In this document: one piece after another, positions 53,080 through 64,000 of the stretch
How positions within the stretch are numbered: the first letter of the stretch is position 1
Layout of the letters: each line of letters starts with the position of its first letter
Assembly (NCBI GenBank): GCA_013423325.1
Contig: BLJB01000260.1
Coordinates: 124,001 to 188,000, forward strand
Reading direction: 5' to 3'
From: Usnea hakonensis
Lineage: Eukaryota; Ascomycota; Lecanoromycetes; Lecanorales; Parmeliaceae
DNA length: 64,000 nt
Position numbers and translations under genes: made by a program
Notes under the pieces: model-generated
What the model was told of the DNA's origin: nothing
Database searches by the model: none
What the model saw: only the letters and a program-made list of their open reading frames with translations

Positions 53080-56073
53080 TCACATGGGTCTATACGCATC
53101 CACATTCGAGTACCTAGCTTCTTCTCCTAAGAGCAGAAGCGGAATCTCGAAGACTTGGGCATAGTCCCACCTGCTCAAGGGCTGTTTCGTGGTGACATCG
53201 ATTAGATTGGGGAATTCCCCATTCGGGAAAAAACACTTGAGCAGGCGCTCTCGTATTTTACTGCGCATTTGGTCGGCATTCATCGTCATGTCGAGACTCT
53301 GTCCATGTTGGGCCGCTCTCAACGCAAGGGCGTATCTCCATACCTTACTCCAAGAAAGCTCTCGGTGTATCTGCTGGGCTTCAAGTGTATCTTTCCACAC
53401 TCTTGAAGAGGATTGTCCACTGAAGAAGCCAGAATCAAAGCCTTCAAAAATCCGCGAAGCCCAAGAGTACCACAAATATCTCGGCTTGTCATTTCCTACC
53501 CAACGGAATGCGAGCAACCGCTTCCTCTGAATTGTATTAGACTCTCCTCCATATCTTGATGGTTGAGCTGACATTCCTTTAGCCCCTGGAGAGTCTTTGA
53601 AAGTATCTTGGTTGGTATGAGACTCTCCTTCCTGCGCAGAATCGTCCTTCGTAGAAATCCCCGGTGCCAATTGATCTTGGACACTGGTGCCATGGTCGTA
53701 GATGAAGCGATCCATGATCTTAGTCCTCAATCTTGAAGGAGAGAATGTTTTACGCCAAGTCTTTGGCAATGTAGCTTTCACGGAATCTTTCGCCTCGGTC
53801 AAGATTGTTTCGCATGTGGTCCCATTGAGAATTTCGAATACGGCGCGGAAAGCCTTCCAAAGAACCATGAGATCGGCTACTACATAGGTTGGAAGTCTAA
53901 CAATTTCATCCTGGCGGTATTGAGGATCAAGCCACTCAACACCTACGGGAATATACCAGCTCATCCACATATCAGATTTGGGATCTCGAAGCCTTTCAAG
54001 ACTCTCAAACCAGGGCCCCAGACGTTTGTGAAGCTTCTGTAGCACGAAAAGCTGATCATCTACAGTCTGGAATACCATGCGAAATTCGTAAAGCTTGACG
54101 AGCTGAATGGCGCCGGTATTCCATCCATGTCCATGAAGTTGTTCTTCGTTTTTGGAGTATGAGCCATTGAGGTTGTAGTCCAGAGCCCAGCCCTGCTTGT
54201 ATGGGCGCGCGACATCGAAGGCCCAGTCGAGATGCCTTTCGCATGTGCTTTTGATATGGCGCTTGAGATTGGCACGAAGGCTCTGATCGACCACTTTTGG
54301 TCGATCGAGAAAAGCATATATTGATAATAGGAAGCGAAACAAATAGAGGCTTCCCCATAATGCAACGGGGTTGTACACAATATGGCCTTCGGAAAAAACA
54401 ATAGCACTTCGTTGTCCCTTTTCGCGTGGGATAGACACGCTGTAAACGAATAGCACCTGTTGTAGATGCCGACGTAGTAGTCTATACGTCGGTGTTAGAT
54501 TCAGAGTCCAATTGCCATGGTAATCACCTTTCAAAACCCCGCTAACGTCGATGTATTGTGGACCCGGAGAAAGGAACAGCTGATCTGACACATCAGCATG
54601 ATTTGACACATCAGCATGGAGCTTCGATATCTCCTCGGTATCTGCTCTGGACTCAAGATTATCCTGAAAATCGTCGCCATTGTAACTCCAAAACCAAGCT
54701 TCAGATTCTGTCTCAACCTCCTTCGATTGGATGTCCACATTTTCATCAAGTTCAGGGAGGACCATCTCATTGGTCGTGGTGACAAAGATTTTCCCCTCAT
54801 TCTCAGTTTTCTCGCTTCCGGATCCTATCGAATTAGGATCGCTAGCACCATACCCATGTGCGGCTTGCTTCATTTCCGACTCGCTGTCTACTTTCTCCTC
54901 TTTGAGACTGCACCGCTCAAGAGAATAAAGCGCAGTCAACTCTTGAGTGACACCTGGACCTATCTTGACGGCATGTAGGTGATGTGGTGACGGATTTTCA
55001 CCGTTCAATTCCTCCATTTCCTCTTGATCCTCTATATGCTCTTGAGTATCAGAACTCCTGCGTTCAATGGCTTCGAAAAGTCCTAATTTATAGTTGGAAA
55101 GGTTGAGTTTCACGGACCTTCCGTCTTGGAAGAGAGCAACTTTGAGCTGCACTTGACCTCGTTCGTCTCCTGCCCAAAGCATGGCGGCATAGCCGCCTGC
55201 AGTTGAAGAGATACTGCTATAATTCAGAGGTTGTGAACCATAGTCCTCCCAATCTCCCGTGGTAGACGGCCGCGCACTGAAACCGAGATCGAGGTTAAAT
55301 TCGCAATAACTTGAGATTTGAGACGAATTGTGGATTAGATATTGCTGGGCGACGACTGCCTGGTGAACGATAAATTGAACTGTAATTGTCAAACCTCCTG
55401 AAGTCTCATGCATCAGTACCTATGCAGAAAATCTCGGACGCAATTCGATTAGATTCCAAACAAGGGGACAAAATCCCGGAGACGAAGGCGATAATGTACT
55501 TTCATCATGACCCACCATATTTGTATGACACTCGAGGCCAACGATCATGAACAAAGTCTATTCTCTGCTCCCTAATTGGTTTGCGATCGTTGAGGCGTAG
55601 ACCAACACCGGGAAGTCGTCCATCTAGGATAGCTTCGAATTCAACTTTCCGGTACGACTCAAACAAAATTGGCGGTTCCACTAGGACGGTCCCAAGCATG
55701 CCTAGTCCCAGGAATTTACTTAAGGAGACAAGCTCTCCGTACTCGCTAATGAAAACGGTAGTCCCCTCGTCTCCTAGCGAATGCGCCGTTTTGATCTTAT
55801 TATCCGGCTCTGGTAGGCATAGAATGTCCCATTTTCCCAGCTCTTGTTCAAACCCAGTATGTATACCCAGAGGAGGATTTTCCCGTAACCGCAGACCTGG
55901 AAATACAGTATTATGATAGAGTACCATGAACAGTCTGGAAAACAGGTTTCACCTTCAGCCTGATGCAAATGTTCAGTGAACGCACGAGCCTCTTCAGTCT
56001 CCCACAGTCGAGGATGAGGGTTCCTCAATTCAACAATATATCGCCTCCAACCGACCCTCTCAAAAGGGCTCAT
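53080..56073 (-). CDS. Large unassigned protein, perhaps N-terminal part of the adjacent CorA-like gene
   Basis: Exons 56073-55953, 55896-55516 and 55397 to about 53080, phases matched, encode about 940 residues from MSPFERVGWRRYIVELRNP. No family is recognised with certainty. Features: an acidic disordered middle (residues ~250-420), a domain with LYLFRFLLSIYAFLDRPKVV, RPYKQGWALDYNLNGSY and WYIPVGVEWLDPQYRQDEIVRLPTY that looks all-helical, and a segment near the end reading EIPLLLLGEEARYSNVDAYRP. The frame stops only 94 bases before the next frame begins. No promoter-sized gap separates them and the downstream frame lacks an ATG, so a single gene of ~1,700 residues is likely. I could not find a donor-acceptor pair that keeps phase without losing DAYRP. 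Confidence 0.65.
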
Positions 56074-57547
56074 AACATAAGAGTTCCCCGTGTGCAACAA
56101 AATAGAGGCTCATTCAAGTGTCGGGGTGTGTCGCCACCCGTGTGTGGATAATTAGGCTTGCGACAGGCTGCGGAAAGCGTGTAGCAAGACGTATGATGCA
56201 AAAGGGAGAAGACGACGGCATTTTGCTTAGAGTGAGGTCTTGCTGTACATCTCCTTTAGTAGAAAGAATTACGTCCGGCCCCCACTGCCACCCTCATGCG
56301 GCCTAAAAAAGCCATTATGCACGATGACAGGGTGCATCACACATTGAAGGACCGGAGGGGAAAAGCGTGGGCCCCCACTACGCTTCTTTTGCACGAGGCT
56401 ACGCCCATGCTGCCGTGCACGTGCCTATTATATCGAATTTTTCTCTTACCCTGACAGGTCAGTAACCTCAAACAGACAGACGCACTTAAGGTTCGATCTC
56501 CTACCCGTGCTCCGCAGGTTTTGATTCGGTTCCAACATCGGACGCCCAAGACGGATATGGTAAGGATCTCCCTCTTGATATACAGACATCTTATTTTGAC
56601 TGCGTAGTTGTATTCGACCAAAGCTGGTGCTAGATTTTACAAATACAATAATACCGGATTCGGAATCCCTTACTCGACAAAGGTTTCCAACGTGCCACTC
56701 TGGAATTTATCGTTACCCAGCGTCTTGGAAGAAGCTCCATACCTAAAGGTACCGTACTCTATTCCAGATAGATAGATAGCCTTCCTTTTAGTATTGCCTT
56801 AATTTGATTGTTCTTTTTTAAGAAGTATTAGTTAACTTTATTATATTTATTATATTAGTAGCTATCTATTTTTTTTAATTTATTATCTTTCTTTATAGCC
56901 TCTATAATAATTACTTATGTAGACTGATATTTAGCCCTAGCCCTAATAATCTATATGACACGCTATTTACCTTATTATTCTACACCATTTGAAGCCTAAA
57001 GTAATCACAAGAACGCTCCACTGATTACCTCATTTCTGACCATCGTACACCTGCCCTCGTTCGCAACATTAGCTACCTTACACTCAACCTTTCCATGTCT
57101 CTTTCGCCGAGATAGCTGACCCCCCGAAGTAAACCCAATCGTGGATCACGAATTTGATCCGTTCTACACTAATTGAAACTATTTTTGGAAGAATATCATC
57201 GATAAAATCTCTGTAAATTTTTACGCCTCAAGATCCAACCAAATCTGCACCGAAAAAAGCAACTGATAGGGGCCGTCAGTACCGATTGTCGACTACGGAA
57301 CTCACACAGGAAGACACGAAATCGCCGCGAGGATCCTTTGCGGGGAGGTACGAGGGAGCACGGATTGCCCTTGAAAGGAAGGGTTGGTCATCCCGAATAT
57401 AATCCAAAAAATCTGATGATAGTCAATGGCAGCCTAGGGCCGAGTTGATGTATTTTTCATTGCAGTACGGTAACGTTTGCGAGGAAGGCTCGCAGAGGAG
57501 TACAACGTTGCAATGGAGCTGGACATTTGACTCAACGTCTCGTTCCT
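56074..57547. other. 1.5-kb intergenic region with a degraded repeat
   Basis: No gene seen. It contains the RIP-altered repeat copy at about 56740-56905 and AT-rich flanks to about 56960. The upstream part should hold the promoter of the large gene starting at 56073. Confidence 0.45.
56740..56905. repeat. Dispersed repeat, copy 2 (RIP-altered)
   Basis: Begins TAAAGGTACCGTACTCTATT and aligns over its length with 49886-50055. Most differences are C-to-T or G-to-A relative to copy 1, with a small GATA duplication near 56760. AT content rises sharply along the copy. Confidence 0.68.
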
Positions 57548-58117
57548 TCATTTCACTTCGCTCCCACGTCCGTCCGCCTTGCGCTCCGCGAGCAGCGTCT
57601 CGATATACCCGTTAAGCCAATACCGTCTCAATACCGCCTCATCCATCTTCCCTGCCCCTTCGATTCGGCCGCAACATTTCTCCTCACCGGCTCCGCACCA
57701 GCAATCAAACGGCTGCGCCAACGTCCAATCGGTGCTCGGGTAGAAAAAGCTGAGCATCTCTCCTTTCCGCAAGGGGCGATCCCGCCGCACGCGGATCTCG
57801 AACTTTTCCATGTCCCATTCGAGCGTGGGGTCGCAGGAGTGGTTGACGAAGTGGACGTTGCTGTTGAGTTCGACGTGGAAGTCGCGTCCCGCCTGGGTGG
57901 TGCTGTAGCTCTGGGGGCTCTGCTGGTGGATGCCCGTCAGGCGGGCGAAGAGGACTCCGGGGGACAGGTCGACTTTTGAGGCCGCCCAGGAGCGGAAGGA
58001 GCCCCCGGATGTCTTGACTTCGAGAAGGCGGTCCCAATCAGGATTTACCCATGCGGGCAAGAGCTCTTGGCTTTGCTTACTGGCGGTCGTACTTGGTTTA
58101 CCAGGCCCGGTTGCCAT
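57548..58117 (-). CDS. Small SET-domain protein
   Basis: 189 residues from the ATG at 58117; the open frame extends further 5' without another ATG. The C-terminal half of a SET fold is recognisable: VHFVNHSCDPTLEWDMEKFE is the NHSC motif that binds AdoMet and lysine, followed by PLRKGEMLSFFYPSTDW. A zinc-binding post-SET-like CWCGAGEEKCCGRIEGAG follows. SET enzymes methylate lysines of histones or other proteins. The protein lacks pre-SET and chromatin-reader domains, so its substrate may be non-histone; that is inference. Similar short SET proteins are common in ascomycetes. Confidence 0.82.
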   Translation of the reverse strand: MATGPGKPSTTASKQSQELLPAWVNPDWDRLLEVKTSGGSFRSWAASKVDLSPGVLFARLTGIHQQSPQSYSTTQAGRDFHVELNSNVHFVNHSCDPTLEWDMEKFEIRVRRDRPLRKGEMLSFFYPSTDWTLAQPFDCWCGAGEEKCCGRIEGAGKMDEAVLRRYWLNGYIETLLAERKADGRGSEVK

Positions 58118-59504
58118 AGCTGGTATTTGAGGAGGTTGGTATGGAGGGGAAGTGCCTAAATGGAGTTTGTGGTGCTGGAAAATGCGGGACAAACTCGTCA
58201 GAGGTCTGAGGCTGTGAGAGGGTTGCAGTAAGAGTTTTGCTTGGCCACTGTTTATGTCGGAACAGTCTGATGAAACATAGCGATAATTATATAGTAGACA
58301 TGTAATTACTTCTCGTGATGTTTGTTTTTCGTTCTAACGAATCTCAGTAACTGCATAAAGAAGGAAGGAAAGAAAATGGTGTTTGCTGGAAGATAAATAC
58401 AGAGCCATCTACTGGCTGAATTCAAACACAGCTGCTTCTCGATGCACAGTGATTCCTGGGACTCACACAAACCATCCTATAGCAAGTCTAGGGCTTCATT
58501 TCTTGGAAGACCAGATGACACCGCCTTTTTTGCATCTCGGCACTTCTGCATGAAAGCGAGTTCCATGTCGTACGGGGCTTCTGTTAGGTATATTCAACTG
58601 ACGATAATTGGTCAAGTTTGACAGGGATCGGAAGACGCGTTGTGGATTGCATGAAGGCTCAAGACTGCGATTGGAGAGCACGTTCGTGTACTGTTCGCCA
58701 GAAAGAACCCAAGCCCCATGTATTCTCCACAAATTCTGGTGGGAATGTCGGCGAAGAAACTAGTATACAGATTGTGGAGACGGCAGTGCTGATGAATGGC
58801 ATAGTATCCCGCCAATCGCTTTTCAACACATGACTGCTTCGCGCCCAGATAAGCTCCGCGGGCTAATGCTCCCCGATTTCTCAGCCGGGTTATGTGCCGA
58901 ATTACCGCGTTGCAGAAACGGAAGTGGTGCCGTTGCAATTTGTTACGTATTATGAAATCATTCCTGCATTGTACATGCAGTCAGCTGACTACTTATGCTG
59001 ATCGTCTTTATGTGGTGATCTATAATGCCGTAGGGACCATACTAGTGTAATTACCGTTGTAGTCTATTACAATATCCTGAGTATCATAAAATGGGTTGGA
59101 AATAATTTACGTAGTCGATCAGAGCCGTAGTACTAATGTTGATATCGATCTATCTCGAGAAAATAATTTTACACTGAATTATTGTATTCATCATCGGACC
59201 GCCAGAAGAGAGTTCTACCGGATTACCCTACCAGTATCGTAATAGACCCTTATGGCCTCCTTCCACTGGCATGCCGTGTCAGCCAAGGTCATTGACGGTC
59301 TTTACTTTCAAGGCTAGCAACGTTTTGGACGCTCTGGGCCTATGATGCCTGTCTTTTAGTATTATCAACATGACGATAACAACAACAACAACGTCATTGC
59401 ATAATGCGGGGTTCGAGTTGGTGAAAACCGGAGCAGATCTACCAGGGACTTGCTCATTCGCTTGACATTATATATAGTCTGTGTCTCCGAGAGCACATGA
59501 AGAA
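58118..59504. promoter_or_regulatory. Divergent 1.4-kb intergenic region (SET gene / EgtB-like gene)
   Basis: No convincing coding frame. The stretch 58980-59200 is AT-rich. A CAACAACAACAA run lies near 59380. I see no upstream methyltransferase exons for the EgtB-like gene here. Confidence 0.45.
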
Positions 59505-61206
59505 ATGACGGTTGCTACATCAGTAGACCTTACAGCCATGCCATACACCATGCCTTCCACCAGTCAATTCGCCTTTCCATTGCATCCTCGTCAATATGCA
59601 CCGCAGCCTGTCCCCAGCTTGGAGGAGTGGAAAATGCTTTGGGAAGCCTGGGATATGGTGACGACGAAGATGATCCCGAGAGACGCATTGATGGAGAAGC
59701 CTATTCCTCTCCGTAATCCTTTGCTTTTCTACTTGGGCCACATCCCAACTTTGTAAGATTTTCCTCTTATAAAGCCGAGAGCAACCGCTGAAACATTGCT
59801 AGCGAGGATGTGCACCTCACTCGAGCCACCAACGGCCGGCCCACCGAGCCTAGCTTCTATTCTACCATCTTCGAACGCGGGATTGACCCAGACGTCGACG
59901 ATCCAGAGAAATGCCATGATCACAGTGAACTCCCCAGTGAATGGCCAGAAGTCGAAGACATTCTGTCGTTTCGGGCACGGGTCTGTGAAAGAATTACGGA
60001 ATTATACAGAGACAGAAAAGCGTGGTCGGATCGTAAAGTGGGAAGAGCTTTGTGGATTGGTTTCGAGCATGAAGGTGAGCCAGGTTGAGAAGACAGATTT
60101 TTTCTCTTCCTGGCTCTTGAAGATATACTAATTCTCATCAACAGGCTTACATTTGGAGACCTTTCTCTACATGCTTCTGCAAAGTGATCGAGTTGTGGCG
60201 CCTCCAGGAGCTAAGCCTGATTTTGAAAGTTTGGCCCAAAAGGCCTTGGATGAGAGAGTTCAGAATCAATGGTTCAAAGTGCCGGCGAGTCGAATCACTC
60301 ATGGGTTCTCTGACCCGGAAAATGATGAAGGACCTGACAGGTTCTTTGCTTGGGACAACGAGAGGCCCCCTTACGCAGTCGATGTGCCGGCATTTGAGGC
60401 ACAGGCTCGTCCGGTCAGCAATGGCGAGTATGCTGCATACCTTATTACCACTGGTGGTGACCTTCCAATCACATGGACCTCCAAAGTTGTCGGGATACAG
60501 AACAAGGATGAAATCGACGCCGGGTCAAGCTCCTTTTTTGACACGACCTTCATCAAGACTGTCTTTGGCCCTGTTTCGCTTCACCTTGCCGCAGACTGGC
60601 CAGTTATGGCTTCTTTCCAGGAATTATTCGGGTACGCTCAGTGGGTTGGATGCCGCATTCCCACATTCAACGAAGTGCGAAGCATTTATCACCTTGTCGA
60701 GCAGCAGAAACACACAAAGAACGGAGTAATCAAACCCGATCAGACGCCGGCTGGCCCTGACCCTGAGGAAATTTTCGTGGATTTAACAGCCTGCAATGTC
60801 GGACTTCAACACTTTCATCCAATGCCAATCACGCAGAATGGAAACAGGCTATCCGGACTGGGTGATATGGGCGGCGCCTGGGAGTGGACCAGCACTCTTC
60901 TGAAGCCGTATGAGAAGTTCAAACCCATGGATATTTACCCGGGGTACACGGGTATGTCTTCTCTACGCTTTGGTGGATGTGCGACTGCTTACGACGTGTC
61001 TAGCTGATTTCATGGACGGCAAACACAATGTTGTGCTTGGGGGATCATGGGCAACGCAGCCTCGCATCACAGGCCGAAAGAGTTTGTGAGTTATCCAATT
61101 TCCTAGGAGGGTTGAATGACATTGCTAATAGGTAGAAAGTATCAATTGGTGGCAATTGAAGTATCTTTATCCATGGGTTACGGTCAGGCTCGTGCGCGAC
61201 ATTTAG
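59505..61206 (+). CDS. EgtB-like protein: DinB plus FGE-sulfatase domains, 5 exons
   Basis: Exons 59505-59752, 59803-60074, 60145-60951, 61004-61085 and 61140-61206, all GT-AG with consistent phase, give 491 residues. EgtB-type enzymes are iron-dependent sulfoxide synthases of ergothioneine synthesis. The N-terminal DinB domain reads LEEWKMLWEAWDMVTTKMIP and FYLGHIPT. The iron-binding H-x3-H-x-E is FEHEGLHLETFLYMLLQSD (His172, His176). The FGE-sulfatase fold follows, with QARPVSNGEYAAYL and GLGDMGGAWEWTSTLL, ending GGSWATQPRITGRKS and WWQLKYLYPWVTVRLVRDI. In fungal Egt1 these domains follow an AdoMet histidine methyltransferase. That domain is absent here, so this is an Egt1 C-terminal-like stand-alone enzyme. 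Function without the methyltransferase is uncertain. Confidence 0.85.
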
Positions 61207-62639
61207 ATAGGATCAAGGCTCTGTCGCTTGGTATGAGAAGGTTATAGTCGAGACGTAACTTAGAGTCAAAGAGACGGCAGAGTAGAGTAGATATCATATT
61301 TGCGTATCTTTAATGAAGCAATAGCGAAATGGAAAGAAAGGGTGTAAAAGGTGATGTGCAGTGTGAGAAGGGGCCAATTGAGTAGGGGCGATATTTCCAG
61401 TAGGGTATTTTGTTGGGCTAGCAGCTCGGCAGGGGTGAAAAAATACCTCAGCAGGGGTAAGCATACAACAGAGTTTTTTTTTAATTAATCGCCCCCCCCA
61501 GCCCTACCCGTAAAACGCGAAAAACGCGTTTTCTCACCAAAATCATTATAATACCTATATTGCTATAGGCCGTACCAATAGTATAAAAGACCTCCTAGAG
61601 GCTAAACGGGGGGCTTTAATAGAGCTTTATAATACGAGTTATATATCTAAAAACTAGCTAGTAAAGAAGTATACTTACTATAAGAAGATAGTTATAAATA
61701 TACTAAAACGCGCGGAGAACGCGGAGAAGGAAAATCTTAACCTATTATTTTTAAAGGCCTACTAAAGATAATTATAATTAGAAAGGCCTTTCGTAATTAA
61801 TAAGAGGTAATAGTAAAGTCTAATTAGATATACTATAAAGAACTATTTCTAATAATACTGCTTTTTGCAGAACCATTGGCGGGAGCGCGAAACTAGCGGC
61901 CGGCCCCGCGTTTTTTTGCCGGGACTACCGCTAAATATAAGTAGAGCCCAATTTATTACTCTATATATCTATAATTACGAAGCTATTTAAGTAGATATTA
62001 TAATTAAGTAGCCCTTAAGTAGTTATTATAAATAGTTATAATAGTAGCCTACTAAAAATCGGATAGTACTTCGGGTCTAGAACCTAATAAAAAAAATTTA
62101 GTATTCTATACTCTAATAGTACTCCCCGTATATAGCGATATATAGACGGCTAAACTATACTAGAAATATATTATTAATCGACTTATTAATAGATCTTAGT
62201 ACGCGAGACTAGTAGGTAATAGTATAGATAGTAGTAAAGAAGTAAGATCTTACTCCCTAAAATATAGATCTAACTCTTACCGGCTAATATTATTTATATA
62301 GCCGTAAGGACGAGAAAGATAAGGATAATAATAAGGCCTATAAGTAGTTAATAAAATATATTATATATTAAGTAAATAGGGTAGATAGTAAAAGAAGAGT
62401 AAATAGTAGAAGGAGAGTAAATAGTATAATAGAAAGATTAGCTTAAAAAGCTTAAAAAGATTATATCTAAAGATTAATTAGACTAGCCTCTAATCTAGAA
62501 GCCCTATTATAGGGTTACTACTATTACTATTACTATTACTATTACTATTACTATAGTATAGCTACTATAGCTACTCCTACTATTACTATTATTATACTAC
62601 TATCTATTCTAGAGCCTATTCGCGCCCTTATTTAAAACG
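61207..62639. other. Transition into RIP-degraded repeat DNA
   Basis: Normal composition gives way to very AT-rich DNA at about 61480. Short GC islands survive: 61487-61535 (CCCCCCCAGCCC, then AAACGCGAAAAACGCG) and 61861-61922 (GCGGGAGCGCGAAACTAGCG, GGCCGGCCCCGCG). Before them, GCAGGGGTGAAAAAA and GCAGGGGTAAGCAT form a tandem pair (61430-61465) that may mark an element end. A (TTACTA)-type run lies at 62515-62570. No intact gene. Confidence 0.55.
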
Positions 62640-63530
62640 AACTCAAGCTAGGCTATAGTAATAATATTATTTTTACTAGCCTATATAATATTAGCCTACG
62701 TACTTTATAGAGGATAAGGTCTAATTAGAAATAATATAGTATTATCTTTATTCCGAATAAGAACCCTAGAGACCGTCTTAAAATTATTAGTTAATATATT
62801 AAGGAGTAGCTACTCGCGTACCTTAAAAAGCGCCCTATATTATATCTAAATAAATTAATATATATACTCTTTAACGAATTCGGTCTTATAGTTAATAAGA
62901 GTACTATCTAGAGAGCTCTATATCGCCTTAGTTAGTCTTATAAGTAGATAAGAAGGAGAGTAAACTAGTATAATATATTCCTATAAAAAAGCTAGTTCGC
63001 TATACTAGCCGACTAGAGGGCTAACTAGCTAATCTTTTTAGACGAATTAACTACTTATAAATAAACTAGTAATAAGAGGTATAGATAGGCTCTACTAAAT
63101 ATAACTCTCTAAATTAGCGAAGAGTTTAAGCGATTAAAGAGGTAGACTCTATTTTCTATAATTACTATATAGGGCTACCTCTTATAGATTATCCTCTAGA
63201 GCTCTATTATATAAGAGATCTTTATCGACTTCGTACGAGACTATATCTTTCCTTACTATAGTAGCTTCGATTATAGTAAGCCTCTTTCGGTTATTATATA
63301 TAATAATACTTTAGTCTATTATAGTACTAAGCTTATTCGCCTTTACTATAATATAGAAGTACTACTAAAGTACTTTCCTTTATATTTATCTAATTTAAAT
63401 CTAATCGAGATCTCCTTTTTAGTCCTAAAGGTATAGATTAAATAGTATTAGGATCTAGCTATACTCTACTTTAATAAAGGTAGATATAATAACTTTCTAA
63501 ATATAGCTATTAAGGCGTAAGTTGGTAGAT
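62640..63530 (+). pseudogene. RIP-degraded Tc1/mariner-type transposase
   Basis: Reading through stops, one frame keeps the landmarks of fungal Tc1-like transposases. These are a helix-turn-helix segment NEFGLIVNKSTIWRALYRL (about 62874-62930), LIFLDELTTYK (about 63028), FIDFVRDYIFPYY (about 63226), KPLSVIIYNNTLVYYSTKLI where the catalytic (M)DN motif is expected (about 63280), and KYFPLYLSNLNLIE for the PPYSPDLNPIE signature (about 63370). Many stops are TAG where Trp (TGG) is expected, which is what G-to-A RIP produces. At least the second catalytic Asp is changed. The element is dead. Its right end may lie beyond the window. Confidence 0.72.
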
Positions 63531-64000
63531 ATAACGCGGGTAATCTCTTTTAGAGGAGTAGTATATTCTATAGATCTTAAGACAAGATAGATACTAAAGA
63601 GGCCTAAGATAAATAGATCTATTATTCTATAGAAGATAGGGATTTAAGCTATATATACTACTATTTAACTAAATTATCCTCGTTATAGAGGTTATCTAAA
63701 TCTAAATCGTTTTTAAATACTCCCTCTCGTACCTATATACTATAGCCCTTATCGCCTATATCGCCTTTACCTTTAATAGAGTCTATAATATAGTCTACTA
63801 TAGAGATTATAGAGAGATATAAAGATTATAAAGTATATCCCTACTTTTTCCTACGCTTAAATATCCCTATATTATTAGCTAGTTTATATTTAATACTAGG
63901 TTTAATATCTAGCTTTTTCTATTTATACTCGAAATTATTACCCTTCTATTTCTAAATATAGTAAGATTTATAGTATCTATCTAATAGCTTTTTCTTTATA
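63531..64000. other. AT-rich, RIP-degraded tail of the window
   Basis: Very AT-rich, with TA-rich words and no readable frame. Probably the rest of the same repeat element or a neighbouring one; no boundary or inverted repeat is visible before the window ends. Confidence 0.45.

Noticed and set aside
56440..56540. Possible tRNA because of a GGTTCGATCTCC string
   Set aside because: No acceptor stem, D-arm or anticodon arm can be folded around it.
25640..61470. 15-base match GGGGTAAGCATACAA at about 25640 and 61455
   Set aside because: Too short to claim a shared element; no further similarity on either side.
62515..62570. TTACTA-type run considered as a CRISPR-like or telomere-like array
   Set aside because: It is a simple low-complexity repeat in RIP-degraded DNA, without spacers and not matching TTAGGG.

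Overview
The window is nuclear DNA of a filamentous ascomycete (Pezizomycotina). The genes have short 45-160 bp introns with GTAAGT/GTATGT donors and CTAAC/CTGAT branch sites. The protein set is ascomycete (Dop1, Vps27, Doa4-type deubiquitinase, Cap1, a SesB-NACHT-WD40 receptor, a UbiA prenyltransferase, a Zn2Cys6 regulator). Two tracts (about 31.0-38.8 kb and 61.5-64 kb) are extremely AT-rich with C-to-T and G-to-A decay, the signature of repeat-induced point mutation (RIP).

Layout. 0-20 kb is a conserved housekeeping block: the C-terminal part of Dop1 (Golgi/endosome traffic), Vps27 (ESCRT-0), a rhodanese plus USP deubiquitinase of the Doa4/USP8 type, actin-capping protein alpha, a conserved Nif1-like protein, a PLP decarboxylase, a small mitochondrial coiled-coil protein, a MYND finger protein, a fructosamine-kinase fragment and a CMP/DRAP-type deaminase. 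Vps27 and the deubiquitinase are divergent and both act on ubiquitinated endosomal cargo. At 20.6-25.5 kb lies a fungal NLR (SesB esterase, NACHT, WD40). At 26.1-27.7 kb is a truncated CorA-like gene.

28.5-45 kb is an accessory region. It holds a UbiA prenyltransferase, a Zn2Cys6/Fungal_trans_2 regulator gene, an aromatic ammonia-lyase/aminomutase (MIO family) and a cytochrome P450, which could be a small biosynthetic cluster. The regulator gene is split in two by a 7.9-kb element (30929-38817). The element has terminal inverted repeats and a perfect 6-bp target duplication, and removing it rejoins the reading frame exactly. Nested inside are four copies of a roughly 640-bp LTR miniature retroelement (TRIM-like), each with its own perfect 5-bp duplication.

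45-61 kb holds a large secreted S/T-rich adhesin-like protein with carbohydrate-binding-like domains, a CorA-like membrane protein with an unusually long upstream partner (perhaps one gene), a small SET-domain protein and an EgtB-like (DinB plus FGE-sulfatase) enzyme. 61.4-64 kb is RIP-degraded DNA in which a Tc1/mariner-type transposase can still be read through many stop codons.

Exon limits were set by eye from splice consensus and reading phase. Family names rest on recognised motifs, not on a database search.
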